Below, in pieces: positions 1 to 5,693 of a stretch of DNA of 25,489 bases. The notes under the pieces are model-generated. The model ran no database searches. It saw only the letters and a program-made list of their open reading frames with translations, and had not been told where the DNA came from. Numbering within the stretch: the stretch's first letter is position 1; each line of letters begins with the position of its first letter. A program made the translations under genes and the position numbers. Source of the stretch: a virus; the IMG/VR virus record IMGVR_UViG_3300037258_001181, positions 1-25,489 of that record; one strand, given 5' to 3'.

Positions 1-1044
1 ATGCTTACGCTCTATCGCCGTCATCGGGCAAAGTGCCGGTTCAGTTCGCGGGCCGCGAAATGCTCGTGTCCGATCTGGGTACAGGGGGTTTTGCATGACG
101 AGAACATCCGGCGCTCGCTTGATCTCACAAACTGGGAAGCTGCCACGAAGAAAATCAGGGATTGGGAGATCCACGGGCGGAAAAATATAATCTCCGTTTC
201 CGACGCCTATGACCGCTTCATCGCGCAGCACGAGGCGAACGGCTCGGCCCTTGGCACCGTGCAAAAGCATCGCTTGCTAAAGCGGGAATCCCTGGAGTTC
301 TTCGGGGATGTGCCCGTCCGGTCTCTCACCGTGGATGATGTGTCCCGATTCCGGGAATCATGGACGGTGGGATTGCAGACGACAACGTATAAAATCGGGC
401 GCGTGAGGTCGTTCTTCAAGTTCTGCGTAGAACGTGAATGGGTCGAAAAAAGCCCGGCGAAATCTTTGAAATTGCCGAAAATTGACGAGATTGAGGTCAA
501 GCCCTATAAAGCAGAGGAGCTTCAAAAAATAATCAAGGCGATAGACAAGTTTCCGAATTGGGGGATCTATGGGGAAAAGAACCGCGACCGGGTGCGGGCA
601 TTTGTCGCCGTTCTCAGGTGGACGGGAATGAGAATCGGGGACGCCGTACAGCTAGACGCATCGAAGATCGTTGATGGACAGGTGATATTGCGAACGGAGA
701 AGAATGGAAAGCGCGTGTCGATTCCCGCACATCCTGAGATCACTTCCGCCCTTCTGAAGATGAATAAGAGCGGGTATTTTTTCTGGTCGGGGGAAAGCAC
801 CGTCCACTCTGCTGTGACGGACTGGTGGCGCACCTTGAAGCGCTTGGGACAAGTCGCACACATTCACGTCACGGCTCACAAGTTCCGCCATACGCTCGCG
901 GCGGAATTGATCTCTGCCGGAGTTCCGATCGCCCAAGTAGCAGCGATTTTGGGAAATTCTCCGAGGATCGTAGAAAAGCATTATTCGCAATTCATTGAGC
1001 AGCGGCAGATGGCGCTCGATGCGGCGGTGAAGGGGACGTGGTAG
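1..1044 (+). CDS. int: Tyrosine recombinase / integrase
   Basis: A site-specific recombinase that would integrate or excise the element. The C-terminal catalytic domain (about residues 165-340) shows Arg211 in the TGMRIGDAV context, a beta-hairpin Lys (Lys234 or Lys237), the H-x-x-R box His293/Arg296 (AHKFRH) and the nucleophile Tyr328 (EKHYSQF). The position usually His or Trp in the LGHS-type motif is Asn319 (ILGNS). Residues 65-150 form the SAM-like core-binding domain. The N-terminus (residues 1-35) is rich in Arg and Cys (C12, C21, C23) with a YRRH...CPIW pattern that I associate with Acidobacteriota integrases. At 347 aa it has a normal length for the family. The ATG is the first base of the window, so a longer upstream start cannot be excluded. 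The gene points at the tRNA-like site 1.2 kb downstream, which fits an int-att pair. Confidence 0.93.
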   Translation: MLTLYRRHRAKCRFSSRAAKCSCPIWVQGVLHDENIRRSLDLTNWEAATKKIRDWEIHGRKNIISVSDAYDRFIAQHEANGSALGTVQKHRLLKRESLEFFGDVPVRSLTVDDVSRFRESWTVGLQTTTYKIGRVRSFFKFCVEREWVEKSPAKSLKLPKIDEIEVKPYKAEELQKIIKAIDKFPNWGIYGEKNRDRVRAFVAVLRWTGMRIGDAVQLDASKIVDGQVILRTEKNGKRVSIPAHPEITSALLKMNKSGYFFWSGESTVHSAVTDWWRTLKRLGQVAHIHVTAHKFRHTLAAELISAGVPIAQVAAILGNSPRIVEKHYSQFIEQRQMALDAAVKGTW

Positions 1045-1076
1045 TGGTGCTATAAAGGGATTCGGCGGGAAATCAA

Positions 1077-1289
1077 ATGAGTAGGGAGTCAACTTATTGG
1101 GACGTTGTTTGCGGCGAATGCGGCAATAAGGGGACGCTTGAAATTTGGAGCGATGACTGGATACGGTGGGGCGGCACGTGGACCGGATTTGAAGGTCCAA
1201 TAAGGATCACGGGAGCTGACGAGGAAGAGGCTAGATGCCTGAGGTGCTATGCCAAGAAGGCCGTGTTCACTCGCCGACCCCTCTCTTGA
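1077..1289 (+). CDS. Small zinc-ribbon protein
   Basis: A 70-residue protein of unknown function. Two Cys pairs, C-G-E-C near residue 12 and C-L-R-C near residue 54, can form one four-Cys zinc site, suggesting a nucleic-acid or protein-binding ribbon. The middle is Trp/Gly-rich and acidic. It starts 32 bases after the integrase stop on the same strand, with a purine-rich stretch (GGCGGGAA) just upstream of the ATG, so it may be co-transcribed with the integrase. I do not recognise the family. An excisionase-like or accessory role is only a guess from the neighbourhood. Confidence 0.6.
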   Translation: MSRESTYWDVVCGECGNKGTLEIWSDDWIRWGGTWTGFEGPIRITGADEEEARCLRCYAKKAVFTRRPLS

Positions 1290-1739
1290 TTTCCCCTCTT
1301 CATTTCCTTTTTGTTCGGGTTGGTAAGCGACTTCCCCGCCGGTCATTTTTTGATCGCCGAAAATTCTTAGAACCCTCCCCTTCTTTTGGCATTGAAGAGG
1401 GAGGTGAAATAGAGCTGATGAAATCCTGTTGCGTCCATGCTTGCACGCTCCTTGTGGCGAAGAACCTTTGACGATCATTGCGGATGGGTTTTGCGATCGC
1501 AGTCAGTTCACGGTCCTGATGCGGCAACGGTCGCCAATTGCCATCCTTGCTCGTACTGCTTTACCGGCAATTCTCTGAGTGATGATGGGTTGTGCGATTG
1601 GTTTAAAACCCACTGCTCGCCAACCTGATTCACAGGCCGGTTAAACGCGGTTCCAACTCACCATCATTCAAAGAACTGCTTGAAGTCCAGCGGGCGATCA
1701 AAGGAGAAGTCCACTCCGGCGCAAGCAATTGAAGGAAAC

Positions 1740-1812
1740 AAAAAAAGCTTTGTCCTTAGCACCAGTAGACCTTGCAGAGAACTGATGCCGAGGACAAAGC
1801 TTGCAAGGTCTA
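1740..1812 (-). terminator. Interlocked inverted repeats: minus-strand terminator with pseudoknot potential
   Basis: Two perfect inverted repeats are interleaved in the order A-B-A'-B'. A is AAGCTTTGTCCT at 1745-1756 and its complement is 1791-1802 (12 bp). B is TAGACCTTGCA at 1766-1776 and its complement is 1802-1812 (11 bp). A' and B' abut and share one base. Read on the minus strand, the A stem is followed directly by a U-run (complement of the A-run 1740-1746), the signature of a rho-independent terminator. The other stem would form first during minus-strand transcription and interlock with it as an H-type pseudoknot. It could be an attenuator or the 3' end of a small RNA. No minus-strand gene lies immediately upstream of it. 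Confidence 0.6.
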
Positions 1813-1860
1813 TCCGAATCTAAGTGCCTTTATGAAAGCACACCGGCAGGAAAGCGCAAT

Positions 1861-1876
1861 GGGGCCTGGGGATAAG
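1861..1876 (+). repeat. Direct repeat copy 1 (GGGGCYTGGGGATARG)
   Basis: GGGGCCTGGGGATAAG is repeated with 14 of 16 bases identical at 2373-2388. The two copies flank the 2023 palindrome and the tRNA 3' end, spaced about 512 bases apart. They could be arm-type integrase binding sites, but that is inference from position. Confidence 0.4.
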
Positions 1877-2022
1877 TCTGGCGATTCAGTTTGTGGAAAA
1901 CATTCTGGCATCACGAGAGAATTTAGGGCATACTGTTCGCCAGAGACCATATTTCGATTTGGCCCGTTTTCGTCTTCATATACTTTGGGGTTTTCCTTGA
2001 TGACATCTCAAGTTGCCTTGGT

Positions 2023-2042
2023 TCTCCGGAATGTTCCGGAGA
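2023..2042. promoter_or_regulatory. 9+9 bp palindrome, operator-like
   Basis: TCTCCGGAA and TTCCGGAGA are perfect complements separated by the two bases TG. The compact symmetric form suits a dimeric DNA-binding protein, such as an excisionase or repressor, or a very tight hairpin. It lies in the non-coding zone between integrase and the tRNA-like site, about 240 bases from the latter. No T-run follows, so it is unlikely to be a simple terminator. Confidence 0.4.
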
Positions 2043-2285
2043 GAGTGGAATCGTGTGTTGATTCCGGTGTGGAGCGTGAGCAGGGTGTGAATCGTCCGTT
2101 GCGCCGCGCGTCCGATCTTTTCATTTCATTGATCCCCGGCCATGACACGTTCACGGAAAGAATTTTGAAGTTCCTCGGGGCACGCCACATTTAGAAAAAA
2201 CCGCCGCCCCATTCAAGGAGTGTCGCGCGGTGCAAAAGATAATTCTTTTCGCTTTTCCAACTGGATGGGTCATTCGTGATCGTTC

Positions 2286-2310
2286 GCAGGTTCGACCCTT
2301 GCTCGCCCCA
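2286..2310 (+). other. att: tRNA 3' end (T-arm plus acceptor strand): candidate attachment site core
   Basis: The 25 bases read as the last third of a tRNA. The T-stem GCAGG pairs with CTTGC (one G-T), with the universal G53-C61 pair. The seven-base loop TTCGACC fits the TTCRANY consensus. Then come the acceptor 3' strand TCGCCCC and discriminator A. No 5' acceptor strand GGGGCGA lies at the right distance upstream, and upstream bases do not give a D-arm or normal anticodon arm. Integrases of this class commonly target tRNA 3' ends and carry this segment in attP or leave it at an element boundary. The integrase gene lies 1.2 kb away. Confidence 0.7.
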
Positions 2311-2372
2311 TAAGCAGGCAATATACAGGGTAGCGCTGGGAAGATGAAGATTCTGTGAAGGAAGAGCGCACG

Positions 2373-2388
2373 GGGGCTTGGGGATAGG
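2373..2388 (+). repeat. Direct repeat copy 2 (GGGGCYTGGGGATARG)
   Basis: GGGGCTTGGGGATAGG, the partner of the copy at 1861. The core CTTGGGGATA also occurs at about 19265 in the divergent control region on the other side of the tail cluster. Confidence 0.4.
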
Positions 2389-2423
2389 CAAAAGGATTGC
2401 TGTTCTGCCCCTCCACCCGGGGG

Positions 2424-2429
2424 TATAAT
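2424..2429 (+). promoter_or_regulatory. Perfect -10 hexamer TATAAT before a small membrane gene
   Basis: TATAAT preceded by GGG places a start site near 2436, giving a short leader that contains GGAG (2439-2442) six bases before the ATG at 2449. No good -35 sits at 16-18 bases. The nearest TTG-type hexamer (2397) is 21 bases away, so strength is uncertain. Confidence 0.5.
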
Positions 2430-2448
2430 CCTGTCCTTGGAGAATCCC

Positions 2449-2652
2449 ATGCCCGAAAATAGAGAGTTTAGACGCCGAGCCGTGAGCGCACTCCTCTTTG
2501 GATTTATCGGTCTTCTTCCACTCCTCGCGACGCCGCGCCTCCAAAGGCTTCATGCCGTTGACATGGTCTCGCTCATCGGTTGCGGAATGTGCTTCGGCGT
2601 CTCGCTCACTCTTTTCATTCTCATGTTCAAGTCAAGGAGAACCCAAGAATAA
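2449..2652 (+). CDS. Small two-helix membrane protein
   Basis: A 67-residue protein with a basic N-terminus (ENREFRRR) followed by two hydrophobic stretches, about residues 12-27 (VSALLFGFIGLLPLLA) and 39-60 (MVSLIGCGMCFGVSLTLFILMF). It ends in a basic tail (KSRRTQE). This predicts a hairpin in the inner membrane with both ends in the cytoplasm. The ATG at 2449 is chosen because GGAG lies six bases upstream; an in-frame TTG at 2437 would overlap that site. A perfect TATAAT lies 20 bases upstream. I do not recognise the family. It could be a holin-like or host-derived small membrane protein. Confidence 0.6.
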   Translation: MPENREFRRRAVSALLFGFIGLLPLLATPRLQRLHAVDMVSLIGCGMCFGVSLTLFILMFKSRRTQE

Positions 2653-2739
2653 GCTGGTGAGCTTGATGTGAGCGTTGCTTGCAAAGTCCGCAGGCATTTC
2701 ATAAAATTGTGGCCTTATCCCACTTTTTTGGATCGACCC

Positions 2740-2937
2740 ATGAGCGTACTCGAAGATTTCGTCCGGCGAGTGAATAAAGATTCGACCGTTGATCTGATCT
2801 GCACCCGGTGCTTCCGAACCGTGATTCACGCGATGGATGATTCCGGATTCGAAGACGCCGAAAGAAAACACCGATGCGACCCGAACGACGTGTCACCGGA
2901 TCGATTCGCGCAACCCAGAGTGATCGAGGATCACTGA
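2740..2937 (+). CDS. Small CxxC / HxC zinc-binding protein
   Basis: A 65-residue protein: acidic helical start (SVLEDFVRRVNKDSTVDLIC), then C21-T-R-C24, then H44-R-C46 (KHRCDP). This is a one-site zinc ribbon. I associate the pattern 'DLICxxCFRTV...HxCDP' with conserved hypothetical proteins of Acidobacteriota (memory only). The ATG at 2740 is preferred over an upstream in-frame GTG at 2668, because the extra residues are unlike the rest of the protein, although the ribosome site before 2740 is weak. Function unknown. Confidence 0.6.
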   Translation: MSVLEDFVRRVNKDSTVDLICTRCFRTVIHAMDDSGFEDAERKHRCDPNDVSPDRFAQPRVIEDH

Positions 2938-2963
2938 TAGCGACGGACCATCACGAGCTATGC

Positions 2964-3161
2964 TTAGTCGTCCGTGAGGGCAACCGCTGGCTCGTGGATA
3001 AACCTTTTGAGGCGTTCAAGGTCCTTGTCTGCAATTTGAAGGCAAATATGGACCCTCGGGGAACAGGGTTCGAGCTTGAGCAAATAGTTGATATTGATGA
3101 GCCGCTCGACCAAGTTATTTAGTTCGACACGGTCTTCCGGAGTCCACATCGAAGAATTCAC
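2964..3161 (-). CDS. Small helical hypothetical protein
   Basis: A 65-residue protein from a GTG at 3161, or 61 residues from an ATG at 3149. It has amphipathic helical composition (EDRVELNNLVERLININYLL, then IADKDLERLKRFI) with a single Cys and no recognised motif. A plus-strand frame (2874-3122) overlaps most of it. I prefer the minus-strand frame because it has regular heptad-like spacing and no ragged low-probability segments. The choice is not certain. It lies 88 bases downstream of the lysozyme-like gene on the same strand, with a possible terminator between them. Confidence 0.45.
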   Translation of the reverse strand: MNSSMWTPEDRVELNNLVERLININYLLKLEPCSPRVHICLQIADKDLERLKRFIHEPAVALTDD

Positions 3162-3198
3162 ACACTACGCCCCCCCTCTCAGGGTTGGATGTAATGAC

Positions 3199-3225
3199 AA
3201 AAAGGAGTGTTGCCTCGAAAGCAAC
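3199..3225 (-). terminator. Possible terminator after the lysozyme-like gene
   Basis: On the minus strand GTTGC-TTTCGAG-GCAAC forms a five-pair hairpin (3209-3225). A run of five Ts (complement of 3199-3203) follows after a five-base gap. The stem is short and the U-run slightly displaced, so this is a weak candidate. It lies 25 bases past the stop of the gene at 3250-3684. Confidence 0.35.
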
Positions 3226-3249
3226 CGTGTTTGAGCGCGGAGGCGGCAC

Positions 3250-3684
3250 TTAATTACAGTCGGGCGGATTCTGGTTTCTATACCATTCACAGCGAAATCG
3301 CCAGGTGGACCACTGCTCAATGTGGCCGCCGAGAATCCAATTCAAACTCCACTCAGTTGAGCATTGGAGATCGTCGGCACAAGCCGTGGAAACCTCGGGG
3401 TGATAGACGCTGGAAATCATCCAGTAGCCCCGGCTTTGGCCGTCGTCGCCGCGCATATTCTGCCCGAACTGGGACTCGTGGCCGACGATCCAAAGCGCGT
3501 CCACTGGATTCATCCCATAGGCAATGGCCTCCTGGCGGATGTAGGCGGCGACCGTAGTAGTGGTTTCTTGCCCCTGTGGTGAGCTAGGAGCGACGTTTTG
3601 TACGGCGGGAACGGGATATGGGCTTATTGCGTAGGCGCGAGGCAGGAAAAGGGCGGTAAAAAGGACAAGCCATATATGTTTCAA
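3250..3684 (-). CDS. Secreted lysozyme-like / lytic transglycosylase
   Basis: A 144-residue exported cell-wall hydrolase. Residues 1-19 form a signal peptide with a hydrophobic core (IWLVLFTALFLP) and an Ala-Tyr-Ala cleavage site. A Ser/Thr/Gln-rich linker follows (residues 20-45). The lysozyme-like fold starts with IRQEAIAYGMNP, then GHESQF with the likely catalytic Glu70, then a Gly-rich turn with SRGYWMIS, and ends with Cys102, Cys108, Cys132 and Cys143, which could form disulfides outside the cytoplasm. The only in-frame start that gives the signal peptide is TTG at 3684; AGGA lies about 12 bases upstream. It may act as an endolysin for the tail/lysis cluster or locally open peptidoglycan for a transfer process. 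It sits away from the tail operon and on the same strand. Confidence 0.7.
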   Translation of the reverse strand: MKHIWLVLFTALFLPRAYAISPYPVPAVQNVAPSSPQGQETTTTVAAYIRQEAIAYGMNPVDALWIVGHESQFGQNMRGDDGQSRGYWMISSVYHPEVSTACADDLQCSTEWSLNWILGGHIEQWSTWRFRCEWYRNQNPPDCN

Positions 3685-3860
3685 AGTGATGCGGGGTTCC
3701 TGTCACTACCCGCCGCGCTGATTCGCGCATCCCCATCAGCTAAGTGGGGCGGTTGGTTTTGCGACCATCTAATGCTCGCACGTATGCCAATAATTTCAAG
3801 CTAATTGTCCACAGTCGGTTAATTGCGGAGGGGCGAAGAAAATGCGAGGATTAGGGTGCA

Positions 3861-4523
3861 ATGAATAGGTCGAAAGAGATTGTGGTAAATACCGCGCCTA
3901 GCGAGGATCTGCTGAGATTCGTAGGAAACCGTAGATTCGGCACGATTCTGTGCGATCCGCCATGGCAATTCCAGAATCGGACTGGAAAGATCGCGCCTGA
4001 GCATAAACGTTTGGCGCGTTACGGCACATTGAAGCTCGACGATATTAAGGCTCTGCCCGTCGAAAGAATCGCCGCGTCCGTTTCCCATCTTTATCTCTGG
4101 TGTCCGAACGCGCTGCTCCCTGAAGGAATTCAGGTGATGAAGGCGTGGGGATTCCAGTACAAAAGCAATTTGGTGTGGCACAAGATTCGCAAGGACGGCG
4201 GCTCCGATGGACGCGGAGTGGGATTCTACTTCCGCAATGTGACGGAGCTCATTCTTTTCGGGGTCCGGGGAAAGAACGCCAGGACGCTGAAACCCGGAAG
4301 GACGCAGGTCAATTACTTGTGCAGTCGGAAGCGCGAGCACTCTCGCAAGCCGGATGAGCAGTACAAGATCTTCGAATCGTGCAGCCCCGGTCCGTTTATC
4401 GAGCTCTTTGCGCGCGGAGAACGCAAGCGCTGGGCTTCATGGGGCAATGAGGCGGACGAGTCTTACACTCCGACCTGGGACACGTACGCAAACCACTCAA
4501 GAAGCGAAGTTGCCGCGGACTAA
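3861..4523 (+). CDS. MT-A70 family adenine-N6 DNA methyltransferase
   Basis: A 220-residue methyltransferase. The catalytic D-P-P-W motif is at residues 32-35 after the strand GTILC. The order of the other conserved blocks fits the MT-A70 group: LYLWCPNALLPEGIQVMKAWGF, then SNLVWHK, then the TELILFGVRG strand, then REHSRKPDE and the FIELFARGERKRWASWGNE motif that ends the family. It would transfer methyl from S-adenosylmethionine to adenine N6 in DNA. The start ATG follows GGATTAGGG. Its stop codon interdigitates with that of the BglII-type endonuclease on the other strand (CTAA at 4520-4523), giving a tail-to-tail pair with no spacer. That arrangement supports it being the protecting enzyme of a restriction-modification system. 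The target site cannot be read from the sequence. Confidence 0.88.
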   Translation: MNRSKEIVVNTAPSEDLLRFVGNRRFGTILCDPPWQFQNRTGKIAPEHKRLARYGTLKLDDIKALPVERIAASVSHLYLWCPNALLPEGIQVMKAWGFQYKSNLVWHKIRKDGGSDGRGVGFYFRNVTELILFGVRGKNARTLKPGRTQVNYLCSRKREHSRKPDEQYKIFESCSPGPFIELFARGERKRWASWGNEADESYTPTWDTYANHSRSEVAAD

Positions 4524-5179
4524 GCGTCTGGATCGTACTTTCGTTTCGTAATTCCGAATGCAAGCACCGGGCATCCGCCGGAGGCTCGGTTGTGCATTTT
4601 CGGAATCAGTTTGGACATGTGAGTCGTCGATTGGCCCGCGGCCGTGGTCTTGCCGAGCTCCATAAAGAGATCTTGAAGCTCGTCGGCGCGCGTGACGATC
4701 ACGCCCACACTCAGAACGTTCAATTCAAAAAGCAGGCGGAAAGTCGTGAGATCTCGATCGAAGAACGGATCCTTGTTATTCCATTCTGTCTCGATCGCAA
4801 TCCGATTCTTGTAGTAATCGACGTGATGGGTGGGAGCGAGTGTTTCAGCCCCGTCTGCGGTCACCTTAATATCGAAACTCTTCTCAACCCAACCGCGGGC
4901 GAAAAAAAGCCCGTCGATTGTCCTAGAAATTGGCGACTTGTTGCCGCCGCCCTTCTCAATGTATGTGCGTTTGAGAGTGAAGTCCTGGAGTACGGCAATG
5001 AGGTCGTTCCACTGATCCCGAAAATCCGTCCGAAGGATCGCACAAGCGTGATGGCGCTCCTCCGCCTGATAGCTATCGCGAATTGCTTGTGGAAGCAGCC
5101 CTATTCCCACGCCTGGCTCCCAAGTAACGAAGATTAAACCGATTATAAGCCGCCAAATAGGACGAGCAATCAGATCCAT
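4520..5179 (-). CDS. BglII-family type II restriction endonuclease
   Basis: A 219-residue protein that I assign to the BglII restriction-endonuclease family. The diagnostic core is KNRIAIETEWNNKDPFFDRDL at about 125-145, carrying the E-x-E-W catalytic strand. Next come the helix TTFRLLFELNVLSVGVIVTR, the STTHMSKLIP block and a closing GGCPVLAFGI strand. The cysteine-glycine-rich end and the 'STTHM' motif are, from memory, typical of this family in metagenomic genomes. The first 30 residues are unusually hydrophobic (WRLIIGLIFVTW) but there is no export signal pattern. The ATG at 5179 has GAGG five bases upstream. A strong terminator just upstream (5194-5221) insulates it, so it needs its own promoter. 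Together with the convergent MT-A70 gene it forms a likely type II restriction-modification system. Confidence 0.85.
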   Translation of the reverse strand: MDLIARPIWRLIIGLIFVTWEPGVGIGLLPQAIRDSYQAEERHHACAILRTDFRDQWNDLIAVLQDFTLKRTYIEKGGGNKSPISRTIDGLFFARGWVEKSFDIKVTADGAETLAPTHHVDYYKNRIAIETEWNNKDPFFDRDLTTFRLLFELNVLSVGVIVTRADELQDLFMELGKTTAAGQSTTHMSKLIPKMHNRASGGCPVLAFGITKRKYDPDA

Positions 5180-5193
5180 TAAATCCTCTGTAG

Positions 5194-5221
5194 AAAAAGC
5201 CGCCCTTATTGTTGGGCGGCT
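5194..5221 (-). terminator. Strong rho-independent terminator
   Basis: On the minus strand AGCCGCCC (complement of 5214-5221) pairs with GGGCGGCT (complement of 5198-5205): eight G/C-rich pairs with an eight-base loop, followed by TTTTT (complement of 5194-5198, sharing one base with the stem). The stop codon of the upstream gene (5206-5208) lies in the loop and its last Ala/Gln codons form the 5' arm, so coding and termination signals are overlapped. Confidence 0.85.
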
Positions 5222-5394
5222 GCGAAACGCTGTTTGAGACTGTCAAGCTCAAGAGCCGAACAGTCCCGGTTGTGGCGATTGTGGTAGTGAAACCGGTAGG
5301 TCGTTTCATCCACCTTGATCTTGACCGGAGCGACATCCTCGGGGAATATCGCCTGGCGGCAGAAATCGCAGTAGACGATTCCCTCGATGTTCAT
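5206..5394 (-). CDS. Small zinc-binding protein
   Basis: A 62-residue protein. C9-D-F-C12 near the start and a His-rich segment FHYHNRHNRDC around residues 35-45 can supply a Cys2-His/Cys zinc site. The remainder is short and ends in Ala/Gln. A near-perfect ribosome site AAAGGAGG lies four bases before the ATG. It ends in a strong terminator (5194-5221). From memory, the 'YCDFCRQ...YRFHYHN' pattern recurs in hypothetical proteins of Acidobacteriota mobile elements. It and the next zinc-ribbon gene upstream share the same strong ribosome-site type, but each looks independently expressed. Confidence 0.7.
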   Translation of the reverse strand: MNIEGIVYCDFCRQAIFPEDVAPVKIKVDETTYRFHYHNRHNRDCSALELDSLKQRFAAAQQ

Positions 5395-5442
5395 GGCTCC
5401 TCCTTTGGGGTGGGATGACGGGGTGGGTTAGGCCGCGCCGGG

Positions 5443-5643
5443 TCAAAAGACCCTTGGACGACGATCACCTCCTCCCGAATATCCGGTGGCGTCGGGAATC
5501 GTACCTACGGGCCAAGTACGGCCGATAGGTGCGACGTTGGGCTGGGATTCGTCGAAGATGTGATGACAGCCGTTGGTCGTGCATTCTGTTGCACGGGCAG
5601 GAATGCGCTTGAAACAAGAGGGACATACCTTTTGCTGGCACAT
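5443..5643 (-). CDS. Small zinc-ribbon protein
   Basis: A 66-residue protein. C7-P-S-C10 and the C21-T-T-N-G-C26 pair give a four-Cys ribbon in the first 30 residues (KVCPSCFKRIPARATECTTNGC). A flexible Gly/Pro/Arg-rich tail follows. The ribosome site AAGGAGGAG lies four bases before the ATG. It is divergent from the HNH-AP2 gene, and only 50 bases separate the two starts. Function unknown; zinc ribbons of this size are usually nucleic-acid or protein-binding adaptors. Confidence 0.7.
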   Translation of the reverse strand: MCQQKVCPSCFKRIPARATECTTNGCHHIFDESQPNVAPIGRTWPVGTIPDATGYSGGGDRRPRVF

Positions 5644-5652
5644 GACTCCTCC

Positions 5653-5680
5653 TTGACACGCGGTGTTGTTCCTGTAATGT
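5653..5680 (+). promoter_or_regulatory. Candidate promoter of the HNH-AP2 gene
   Basis: A consensus -35 TTGACA (5653-5658) is followed by TAATGT at 5675-5680 (16-base spacer) or TGTAAT at 5673-5678 (14-base spacer). The first has good spacing but a weak -10; the second the reverse. It lies in the 50-base gap between two divergent genes. Confidence 0.35.
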
Positions 5681-5693
5681 GAGTGGGAAGAGG

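Larger units (their letters stand above)
1290..2448. other. Long apparently non-coding stretch with many inverted repeats
   Basis: No open frame here has a credible start, ribosome site or protein-like composition. The stretch holds several inverted repeats besides those listed separately. There is an imperfect hairpin at 1374-1404 (CCTCCC-CTTC against GAAG-a-GGGAGG). TGGGTT/AACCCA arms lie at 1587-1611, and 8-bp arms TCTGGCGA/TCGCCAGA lie at 1877-1884 and 1937-1944. There is also a TGCGATCGCA palindrome near 1492. With the tRNA 3' end at 2286-2310 and a 16-bp imperfect direct repeat, it reads best as the attachment and regulatory region next to the integrase, possibly carrying a minus-strand RNA. 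Confidence 0.6.

Noticed and set aside
1772-2194. A 140-codon plus-strand open frame in the non-coding zone
   Set aside because: It crosses the interlocked repeats and the palindrome, has no ribosome site and its translation is ragged with no domain-like regularity.
2230-2310. A complete tRNA gene
   Set aside because: Only the T-arm and acceptor 3' strand match; no 5' acceptor strand, D-arm or proper anticodon arm lies upstream.
2191-2553. A minus-strand open frame containing the string WGEQGSNLR
   Set aside because: That string is the usual spurious translation across a tRNA 3' end in antisense; it confirms the tRNA fragment but is not a gene.
2874-3122. A plus-strand 82-codon frame opposite the 2964-3161 gene
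   Set aside because: It overlaps the end of the zinc-ribbon gene out of frame and has irregular composition. The minus-strand frame is more protein-like, though the call is close.
3805-3813. A DnaA-box-like TTGTCCACA as an origin of replication
   Set aside because: Single copy with one mismatch and no A/T-rich unwinding region or further boxes nearby.
4320-4760. AGATCT avoidance as evidence for BglII specificity
   Set aside because: Several AGATCT sites occur within the window, including in the restriction-modification genes themselves, so avoidance cannot be used.
5430-5450. GGGTC-TTTT-GACCC hairpin at the end of the 5443-5643 gene as a terminator
   Set aside because: On the transcribed strand it is followed by GC-rich sequence, with no U-run.
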